The notes under the pieces were generated by a model that was given only the letters and a program-made list of their open reading frames with translations, was not told the DNA's origin and searched no databases. DNA of 10,922 nt, from the NCBI GenBank assembly GCA_009777365.1, contig WRLZ01000019.1, forward strand, positions 1 through 10,922, written 5' to 3'. Shown in pieces: positions 1 to 4,629 of this stretch. Positions within the stretch are counted from its first letter, which is position 1. Each line of letters begins with the position of its first letter. This DNA comes from Candidatus Saccharimonadota bacterium (lineage in GTDB: Bacteria; Patescibacteriota; Saccharimonadia; Saccharimonadales; Saccharimonadaceae). Both the position numbers and the translations under genes were made by a program.

Positions 1-1784
1 TGCGGCTCCATTTGCTTACCGGCAACAATCGTATTCACCGAGTCAAAACTCTCGTTCGCGGAAAACCTCATCGCCTCCGCAGCCGCCGCGGCCCCAAGCG
101 GGAAGAAAACATTTTCACATCCCGTCGGCCTAAGCAACCTCTCGCTAATATACCCCGGATTTTGGTGCGAAAACCCATTATGATCCTGTCGCCATCCCAC
201 ACTTGTCAAGAGCACATTCAACGCCGGCACTCGTCCCCACCAAGCCAGCCCCTTCTTCTGCAACAAAAATTTTACATACTGCGTCGTCTGCGAATCCACA
301 ATCGACATGAAAGCCTCATACGAAGCCATCACTCCCCGCCGCCCAGTAAGCGTATATCCCGCCAACAAACTAAACAACGTATTCTCGCTCAAAACCTCAA
401 CCAACCGCCCATTGCGATCCATCCCCTTATCCCAAGCCTTTATCGGAAGCTGCCACGCCCTACCAGTCGCCTCGTATACCGCACTCAGCTTATTCGAATC
501 CGTCTCGTCCGGGCAAAACACCCGATAATCTTTGTTCTGCACCAAGAGCTCCCGAAGCACCTCTCCAACTCTCATAGCCGAACTATCGAGCTCTTGCTTC
601 CTCGCCGCACTCACCAAGAAATCTCCATGCTGAGTATAATCCACTTCTTTATCATCAGAAGTCTTAAGCGCCCTCGTCCTATTCTCAATCAAAAACCTCT
701 CAAACCCGCCATAAGCCAACCGATTCCGCCCCATCCTGAGCTCCTTCTTCGGCAAAATCTCCGCCGCCGTCTCGCTTAATCCATTTTCATTAAACACTCT
801 CTCAAAATGATAACTCTTTAACCATTTTTGGAGAAGCAACAATTCCTCGGGATCCTTCCCGGCATTATTCAAGATCACCTGATGCGCCAAATTATTCCCT
901 GCAATCTTATTCCCTCGGAAAGTCTCGGGCCCGCCCTCCCCTTTTCTCGATCGATAAATTATAAAAGGCAACCGTACATTCTTGCCCTTCTTTATACTCT
1001 GAAAACTCTGCCAAACTTCCTTAAGCACAGCACTAAAGTCCTTATAAAAACTCGCATTTCTCTCGTCAATAATAATCGGATTCCATCCAAATCCATAAAA
1101 CAGCGCCAAAAGTTCATCGTTGCTCATTCGCCCATAAATCGTCGGCCCCCCGATTTTATAATCATTCAGATGCAAAATCGGCAATACCATCCCATTATCC
1201 TTAGCATTAATAATCCTTGGCAAATGAAGCGATGCCAGTAGCGACGCCGTCTCCGCCTCTCCGTCTCCGATTAAACACGGCACAATCAGGTCAGGATTAT
1301 CCAGTGCCGCCCCGAACGCAATCCCAAGACAATATCCCAATTCTCCGCCTTCGCAAATCGTTCCCGGCGACATCGGCGAAGCATGACTCGGAAACCCGCT
1401 CGGCCAAGAAAAGTTCTTGCACAACCAATTCACACCCTTCTTATCAACCTTCTCGCCATAAAGATCCGTCAAGCTTCCTTCCAAGAAATGACACGCGTTT
1501 AGCGCTTGCAACCCATGCCCGGGCCCCAAAACAAAAAGCATATTCGGCCTCTCGCCAAGTTCGCTGATATACTTTATCCACGCCGTCAAGTATGCATAAG
1601 TCACGTTAATTCCATGACATGTGCCAAAATGCCCAACCAGCCTCTTCTTCACATCCCCAAACTCCAGCTTCCGCTCCAACGTCGCATTCTTATGCAAAAA
1701 ACACTGCGCCACACTCAAATAATCCGCCGCATGAACCCACGCCTCGATACTCTTCTTGCTAGAAAACTGCCCCCGCTTCTTCAT
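1..1784 (-). CDS. xfp: Phosphoketolase (Xfp family), 3' end beyond window
   Basis: Thiamine-diphosphate enzyme that cleaves xylulose 5-phosphate (and often fructose 6-phosphate) with phosphate to acetyl phosphate plus a triose or tetrose phosphate, in the cytoplasm. I translated 594 codons with no stop; about 200 C-terminal residues of the usual ~800 lie outside. Visible family motifs: GHFGT with H52, GPGHG with H90, PSHASP with H134, the TPP-binding GDGEAE around D174, HLNDYKI, AHQ with H301, and the diagnostic DHNGFSHQ with H535 and H540. Divergences: GTCHGIN where GTTPGLN is usual, and AHQ instead of SHQ. The ATG at 1784 gives the correct N-terminus and lies 8 nt after a good -10 box; there is no clear Shine-Dalgarno. 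It is monocistronic or first of an operon, downstream of hicA. X5P-only versus dual specificity cannot be told. Family assignment is secure. Confidence 0.95.
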   Translation of the reverse strand, partial: MKKRGQFSSKKSIEAWVHAADYLSVAQCFLHKNATLERKLEFGDVKKRLVGHFGTCHGINVTYAYLTAWIKYISELGERPNMLFVLGPGHGLQALNACHFLEGSLTDLYGEKVDKKGVNWLCKNFSWPSGFPSHASPMSPGTICEGGELGYCLGIAFGAALDNPDLIVPCLIGDGEAETASLLASLHLPRIINAKDNGMVLPILHLNDYKIGGPTIYGRMSNDELLALFYGFGWNPIIIDERNASFYKDFSAVLKEVWQSFQSIKKGKNVRLPFIIYRSRKGEGGPETFRGNKIAGNNLAHQVILNNAGKDPEELLLLQKWLKSYHFERVFNENGLSETAAEILPKKELRMGRNRLAYGGFERFLIENRTRALKTSDDKEVDYTQHGDFLVSAARKQELDSSAMRVGEVLRELLVQNKDYRVFCPDETDSNKLSAVYEATGRAWQLPIKAWDKGMDRNGRLVEVLSENTLFSLLAGYTLTGRRGVMASYEAFMSIVDSQTTQYVKFLLQKKGLAWWGRVPALNVLLTSVGWRQDHNGFSHQNPGYISERLLRPTGCENVFFPLGAAAAAEAMRFSANESFDSVNTIVAGKQMEP

Positions 1785-1792
1785 ATACTCTT

Positions 1793-1821
1793 AATATATC
1801 ATGTCCCCCGCAAAAAGTAAA
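1793..1821 (-). promoter_or_regulatory. Promoter of phosphoketolase gene (leaderless type)
   Basis: On the minus strand, -35 TTTACT (1816-1821) and -10 TATATT (1793-1798) are separated by 17 bp. Only 8 nt lie between the -10 box and the ATG at 1784, so transcription would begin at or within a base or two of the start codon. A 14-bp palindrome, TTGTTATATAACAA, ends 9 bp upstream of the -35 and could be an operator. Confidence 0.55.
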
Positions 1822-1829
1822 CCATTCGC

Positions 1830-1843
1830 TTGTTATATAACAA
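1830..1843. repeat. GTTATATAAC palindrome, copy 1 (14 bp TTGTTATATAACAA)
   Basis: Perfect 14-bp palindrome containing the 10-bp core GTTATATAAC at 1832-1841, in the 66-bp gap between hicA and the phosphoketolase gene, just upstream of the latter's -35 box. It is all A/T apart from one G/C pair per arm and has no following T-run, so it is not a convincing terminator. It is one of five exact copies in the window. Confidence 0.9.
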
Positions 1844-1850
1844 TTTCTTA

Positions 1851-2087
1851 CTATCTTATATTTTTCTTAACTTCATCTAAATCTACGCCAAAATCTTTGA
1901 CAAGATTTTCAACTATATTGTTAACCGTACCTGGCGAAATAGTAGCATGTCTTGGTATAATAAGAACTACTGTCTTGCCGTCTTTTTCTGCAACATATTT
2001 ATCATGACTTTTGCCGCCAACCCAAACAAACCCCAAGCTTTTCACATATCTAACAATTATCTTCTTTCTGACGGATTTATAGTGCAT
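1851..2087 (-). CDS. hicA: HicA-family toxin (mRNA interferase)
   Basis: 78 residues, normal length for HicA, a small dsRBD-fold ribonuclease that cleaves mRNA and is held inactive by HicB. The N-terminus (VRKKIIVRYVKSLGF) matches the family's opening helix followed by the LGF turn. GGKSHDKY carries the candidate catalytic H28 at the position of the family GSHH motif. It is followed by a strand ending IIPRH and by SPGTVNNIVENL, which corresponds to the usual L.PGTL..IL.. segment. The ATG lies one base after the hicB stop (TAATATG), so translation is probably coupled; no strong Shine-Dalgarno is visible. Only one His is present in the GxSH motif, as in many HicA proteins. Assignment is based on motif order plus the adjacent HicB. 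Confidence 0.85.
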   Translation of the reverse strand: MHYKSVRKKIIVRYVKSLGFVWVGGKSHDKYVAEKDGKTVVLIIPRHATISPGTVNNIVENLVKDFGVDLDEVKKNIR

Positions 2088-2088
2088 A

Positions 2089-2451
2089 TTACACTCGGCT
2101 AAATTCTAGTGTGCGCCCAACAAACTTTTTATTTTTTACATCGTATCCTTCTGGCAGTAAAAGCGGCATCTGTATAGAAACCTCCGGTGGCAAATCCATA
2201 TATGTTTGCACAGCATCGTTTATCATCTTGATCAATTCGTCTTCAGTCCGAGCTTGGGTAGCGAAACCAGTTCCGATACTTTCTCCATTGATCGATTCCA
2301 CAATTGCAGTTAACCATTTGCCGTCCTTTTGTATTTTAACTTTTATCGAACGCGGAAACTTATGTTGATATGCAACCAGCACATCCAAATCAACGCCTAC
2401 ACCAAAAACAGCCTTTATTTGCGCCCACTTATATGACCAATTGGTTTTCAT
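2089..2451 (-). CDS. hicB: HicB-family antitoxin
   Basis: 120 residues. The central part (about 34-85: IKVKIQKDGKWLTAIVES, then GTGFATQARTEDELIKMINDAVQTYMD) is the partial RNase-H-like HicB fold, in which a two-strand sheet is followed by G.(x)TQ..T.DE....I.DA. It neutralises HicA by covering its active site. About 33 extra N-terminal residues precede the fold, and I see no obvious HTH or ribbon-helix-helix domain at the C-terminus, so DNA binding and autoregulation are not assured. The order is antitoxin first, unlike the hicAB order of E. coli. AGGAGA 8 nt before the ATG supports this start. The gene has its own promoter and forms a two-gene operon with hicA. Confidence 0.85.
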   Translation of the reverse strand: MKTNWSYKWAQIKAVFGVGVDLDVLVAYQHKFPRSIKVKIQKDGKWLTAIVESINGESIGTGFATQARTEDELIKMINDAVQTYMDLPPEVSIQMPLLLPEGYDVKNKKFVGRTLEFSRV

Positions 2452-2472
2452 TGATAATTCTCCTTATACGGT

Positions 2473-2501
2473 ATTATACCAGATATGCACTAAAATTGCA
2501 A
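2473..2501 (-). promoter_or_regulatory. hicBA promoter with extended -10 and overlapping dyad
   Basis: Minus strand: -35 TTGCAA (2496-2501), 17-bp spacer, -10 TATAAT (2473-2478) preceded by TGG, giving an extended -10. An inverted repeat GGTAT-N-ATACC (2470-2480) sits across the -10 and is a plausible operator. The leader to the hicB ATG is about 15-20 nt and contains AGGAGA. Confidence 0.65.
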
Positions 2502-2515
2502 CTCAAGATCCGTCC

Positions 2516-2806
2516 CTAATCCTTCCCCCTCAAATACCCCTCCAATATCTCTCGCTCCACCCTGTCCGCCGACTCCCTCAGCCCCGCCTCATGCGGGACA
2601 ACTATCCCCTCATACATAAAGTCAATCCGTGTTATATAACGTTCTTTCGGCGTCCTTCGCCCTCTCGCCCACCAGCTCATTGTAATATTGCTTACCCCGA
2701 GCAAATCCGCCATATGATCTTGCGTCCAATCAGACAGCGCCAATATCCTCTGTATCTTCACCGCATATTCTTTCGTGCTTTTCTTTTTCCTCATGTTATA
2801 TAACAT
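2516..2806 (-). CDS. Small XRE/Cro-type HTH DNA-binding protein
   Basis: 96 residues. A single helix-turn-helix is visible at about residues 26-50: WTQDHMADLLGVSNITMSWWARGRRTP, with the typical TQ..A..LGVS recognition pattern. After it comes RYITRIDFMYEG, typical of small XRE proteins, and a charged C-terminal helix (about 76-96). No effector or enzymatic domain is seen, so this is a transcriptional regulator or TA-like antitoxin with unknown target. The start at 2806 is preceded by AGGA with 5-nt spacing; an alternative ATG at 2794 is less well placed. The start codon is embedded in the palindrome ATGTTATATAACAT, and a second copy of the core lies inside the gene, so autoregulation through this site is an attractive hypothesis. 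Neighbours are hicBA downstream and the surface protein gene 55 bp upstream. Confidence 0.8.
   Translation of the reverse strand: MLYNMRKKKSTKEYAVKIQRILALSDWTQDHMADLLGVSNITMSWWARGRRTPKERYITRIDFMYEGIVVPHEAGLRESADRVEREILEGYLRGKD
2631..2640. repeat. GTTATATAAC palindrome, copy 2
   Basis: Exact 10-bp palindrome inside the XRE coding region, read as part of R-Y-I-T (residues 57-60), a different codon frame from the other genic copies. The flanks do not extend the symmetry. Confidence 0.85.
2793..2806. repeat. GTTATATAAC palindrome, copy 3 (14 bp ATGTTATATAACAT) at XRE start codon
   Basis: Perfect 14-bp palindrome with core 2795-2804. Its two ends are the two candidate ATG codons of the XRE gene (2806 and 2794). 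A protein bound here would cover the start codon region just downstream of the possible -10, fitting an autorepressor operator, though this is not demonstrated. Confidence 0.85.
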
Positions 2807-2830
2807 TCCTTTCCTGTTTTATTCACTCTT

Positions 2831-2836
2831 ACTATA
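2831..2836 (-). promoter_or_regulatory. Possible weak -10 for XRE gene
   Basis: Minus strand TATAGT 24 nt upstream of the XRE ATG at 2806. No good -35 is found at 16-18 bp. The gene may instead be read through from the surface protein gene, since no terminator is visible between them. Confidence 0.3.
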
Positions 2837-2861
2837 TTAAAACATAAGGGAATGAAACTTA

Positions 2862-4418
2862 CTACCTCACGCACCGCACGGCAAAACCTCGAATCTTGGG
2901 GCCGATATTACTAGGATTAGTGTTGGCGTTAGTAGACTCAATAATCAAAAATCTAGTGGTTGTGGCATCAACAAGAGTAGATGACCACCAGTACCCGATA
3001 TTCCCCACACCAGCCATACCGATATTATAAGTCCCAGAATATACGCCAAGCCAATTGTCGAGTAGACCAGTAGCATCAGTCAAAGACCCTCCATTTAGCG
3101 CATTGTTGAGAGCTGTAAATTCGCCTGCGCCTACTTCACCCGTCGGCAATCGCCATCCAGCCGGGCAAACACTGGCAGTAATATCTATGTTGGCTGGGTT
3201 AGTTTCAGTTTGATTACATGCTGCTAGGTTTACGGTTGGCCCGCCCATTGCTGCGCACCAACTATAAGAGTACCCATATTGTGCGCCGTTTGCACCGGTT
3301 GCCGCACCCGTCCCAGTTCTCGGTGGAGTTGGGTTAGCAGTAAAGAGTCCCGAGCCAGTTGACGGAACGACATTAGTGAATACTCTAGGCAATGTATTAT
3401 CCCAAGCCCCAGTCCCAGAGGTCAAAACCGTAAGGGTTTTACGATCATCCGGCCAACCCAAACTAGAATCCCAATTCCCCCCTCCCCCGTAAGCCAGGTT
3501 GGTCTCCATCCAGCACAAGTCTCCATTGCCACCCGAAGCCGTGCCCGGGATCTTCCTGATCCAATAGGTCCTGTTGTCTCTGGCATCGACAACCCAAGTC
3601 CTGGTCTCCGGGCAAGACAAGCTCACACCCACTTCCTGCATGGTGTCGCCATTCTGAGCCAAAGGCAACGCCGGCGGCTCCGTCGGCATGCTTATACCTA
3701 CTGCCGTCCAGGTTACGGTGGCCGAGTAGGTATCGGGGTTGGTGGAGCCGCCGGCACAGAAGGCGAAGTAGTATGGACGGGTCTCGTCCACATTGCCCGG
3801 ATCGTTGTTGTCCACGGTGTCTATGAGGGTCGGGCTGGTTGGCACGGCCGCGTAGTTGCTGGATAGGATGGAGGTGCTGATGTTATATAACGTGGAGTAG
3901 GATGGATCGAAAGCCTGTGAGTGGTTGCCGCCTATTCCCGGAGTGGCAAAGCCCCATGCGTTGCAGTTGCCGCTCGAGAACGGTATGGGGTTGTCTATAC
4001 CGCCGCCGGAGGGAACAAGGGTATTGCTGCCCATGTTCTGCCCCACCATATTGGCCGTGGCCGAGTTTATGCTTAGGTTATAGCCATAGATACCGGCGGC
4101 GGTAACACGGACATTGGTCTCCAGAGAGCTGACCGAGCCCTCTGCCCTTGGCACTACATTGGTTGTGAAGTCGCTACTCTCCACCATATCCTCATCGTAG
4201 AGGTATATAGCCACACTAGACGGGATGAAGAAGCTCAAGTTTGTTCCCCCTTCCGCACTGGTGGCAGAGGGGCTCGGTCTATTGGAGGCAGTGGCCAGGA
4301 CCAGGACGAAGGCTAGGAGCAGGGAGGAAGCAAAGGCAAGTGTGCTTGTTACAAAACAAGACCTACGGTTACTGGAGACCCCCCCCATAAAGCCTGTCTT
4401 GTTTTGTAACAATCCCAT
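2862..4418 (-). CDS. Secreted FISUMP-domain surface protein, possible adhesin
   Basis: 518 residues. Residues about 24-45 form a hydrophobic segment after a short basic N-terminus (RRS), i.e. a signal peptide or membrane anchor, so the rest is probably outside the cell. Residues about 55-245 are a Ser/Thr/Asn/Gly-rich region with NTLVPSGGG and NCNAWGFATP, like the repeats of CPR surface proteins. A Pro-rich linker (PTEPPALPLAQNG, about 245-257) leads to a C-terminal FISUMP (Fibrobacter major paralogous) domain: WVVDARDNRTYWIRKI, CWMETNLAY, VCPAGWRLPT, EFTALNNAL, GYWWSST, and the ending GFAVRCVR. Paired cysteines probably form disulfides. The function is unknown; adhesion is inference. The start at 4418 is supported by AGAGG 6 nt upstream. 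Oddities: G8 tract and 17-bp inverted repeat near the start, and a composition shift at the domain boundary. No LPXTG sorting signal at the C-terminus. Confidence 0.88.
   Translation of the reverse strand: MGLLQNKTGFMGGVSSNRRSCFVTSTLAFASSLLLAFVLVLATASNRPSPSATSAEGGTNLSFFIPSSVAIYLYDEDMVESSDFTTNVVPRAEGSVSSLETNVRVTAAGIYGYNLSINSATANMVGQNMGSNTLVPSGGGIDNPIPFSSGNCNAWGFATPGIGGNHSQAFDPSYSTLYNISTSILSSNYAAVPTSPTLIDTVDNNDPGNVDETRPYYFAFCAGGSTNPDTYSATVTWTAVGISMPTEPPALPLAQNGDTMQEVGVSLSCPETRTWVVDARDNRTYWIRKIPGTASGGNGDLCWMETNLAYGGGGNWDSSLGWPDDRKTLTVLTSGTGAWDNTLPRVFTNVVPSTGSGLFTANPTPPRTGTGAATGANGAQYGYSYSWCAAMGGPTVNLAACNQTETNPANIDITASVCPAGWRLPTGEVGAGEFTALNNALNGGSLTDATGLLDNWLGVYSGTYNIGMAGVGNIGYWWSSTLVDATTTRFLIIESTNANTNPSNIGPKIRGFAVRCVR
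3882..3891. repeat. GTTATATAAC palindrome, copy 4
   Basis: Exact 10-bp palindrome inside the surface protein gene, read as L-Y-N (residues 177-179), in the locally GC-rich N-terminal half, where an A/T-only core stands out. Confidence 0.85.
4346..4412. repeat. Perfect 17-bp inverted repeat spanning start of surface protein gene
   Basis: Arms 4346-4362 (TTGTTACAAAACAAGAC) and 4396-4412 (GTCTTGTTTTGTAACAA) are exact reverse complements, separated by 33 bp. The upstream arm starts 3 nt after the ATG and encodes L-L-Q-N-K-T; the other encodes S-C-F-V-T-S, so the match is not driven by protein sequence. The mRNA would fold a strong stem right behind the start codon. The loop contains the G8 tract. 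Inverting the loop would keep arm and frame length (33 = 3 x 11) but by my translation puts TAA in frame about 16 codons after the start. Confidence 0.9.
4379..4386 (-). repeat. G8 homopolymer near 5' end of surface protein gene
   Basis: Eight consecutive C on the plus strand (G8 in the coding strand), spanning the last base of codon 11 to the first base of codon 14. With eight G the frame is open through the signal segment and the FISUMP domain; seven or nine would shift the frame within the first 15 codons. This is a classic contingency-locus layout, but the length is modest. Confidence 0.9.
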
Positions 4419-4447
4419 TGTGAACCTCTACCTCCCTTATCCCCTAT

Positions 4448-4477
4448 ATTATATCAAAACACGTCCTACCAAGTCAA
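4448..4477 (-). promoter_or_regulatory. Promoter of surface protein gene
   Basis: Minus strand -35 TTGACT (4472-4477), 18-bp spacer, perfect -10 TATAAT (4448-4453). Predicted start near 4441 gives a leader of about 22 nt that contains GGGAGG and AGAGG before the ATG at 4418. One of the strongest promoter matches in the window, indicating the gene is transcribed independently of the pilus operon. Confidence 0.75.
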
Positions 4478-4512
4478 GCTCCATATTATTATTCTATCCA
4501 TAACCTTCCCAC

Positions 4513-4563
4513 TGAAAAAACTCTTCTTTTCTAAGAAGTTTTTTCACTACGTTGAAAAAACTT
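4513..4563 (-). terminator. Tandem overlapping A/T-rich hairpins after pilB
   Basis: Three related segments of TGAAAAAACTT type lie here. Hairpin A: 4536-4546 pairs with 4553-4563, 11 bp perfect, 6-nt loop. Hairpin B: 4533-4546 pairs with 4513-4528, 14 bp with a 2-nt bulge and 4-nt loop. Both use 4536-4546, so they exclude each other. Read in the pilB direction, the distal arm carries a T6 run, making a weak Rho-independent terminator plausible; the stems are G/C-poor, which lowers confidence. Confidence 0.45.
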
Positions 4564-4593
4564 GACAAAAGACTTTATAAACATAATCAATTG

Positions 4594-4605
4594 GCTCCTA
4601 GGAGC
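4594..4605. repeat. 12-bp palindrome GCTCCTAGGAGC downstream of pilB
   Basis: Perfect palindrome 24 bp beyond the pilB stop, G/C-rich compared with its surroundings and without a T-run. The role is unknown; it could stabilise the operon's 3' end or be a protein-binding site. The rest of the 210-bp gap holds the hairpins at 4513-4563 and the surface-gene promoter; no gene is seen. Confidence 0.7.
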
Positions 4606-4629
4606 ATCCCATAAAGATTCACCCAAAAT

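Noticed and set aside
12..1241. Long open frames on the plus strand (12-779 and 828-1241)
   Set aside because: They are antisense to the phosphoketolase gene; their translations are rich in Arg, Pro and His with no domain pattern, as expected for complementary shadows of a G-rich coding strand.
1830..1843. TTGTTATATAACAA as a terminator for hicA
   Set aside because: The stem has a single G/C pair per arm, needs a loop cut out of the palindrome, and no T-run follows; recurrence elsewhere inside genes speaks for another role.
2516..2794. XRE start at the second ATG (2794)
   Set aside because: The Shine-Dalgarno spacing is 12 nt for this ATG against 5 nt for 2806; kept as an alternative only.
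3139..3153. LPTGE in the surface protein as a sortase signal
   Set aside because: It is not LPXTG, is about 95 residues from the C-terminus, and belongs to the conserved CPAGWRLPT motif of the FISUMP domain; no hydrophobic helix and basic tail follow.
4562..4567. Perfect TTGACA on the plus strand as a -35 box
   Set aside because: No -10 box at 16-18 bp and no plus-strand gene follows.
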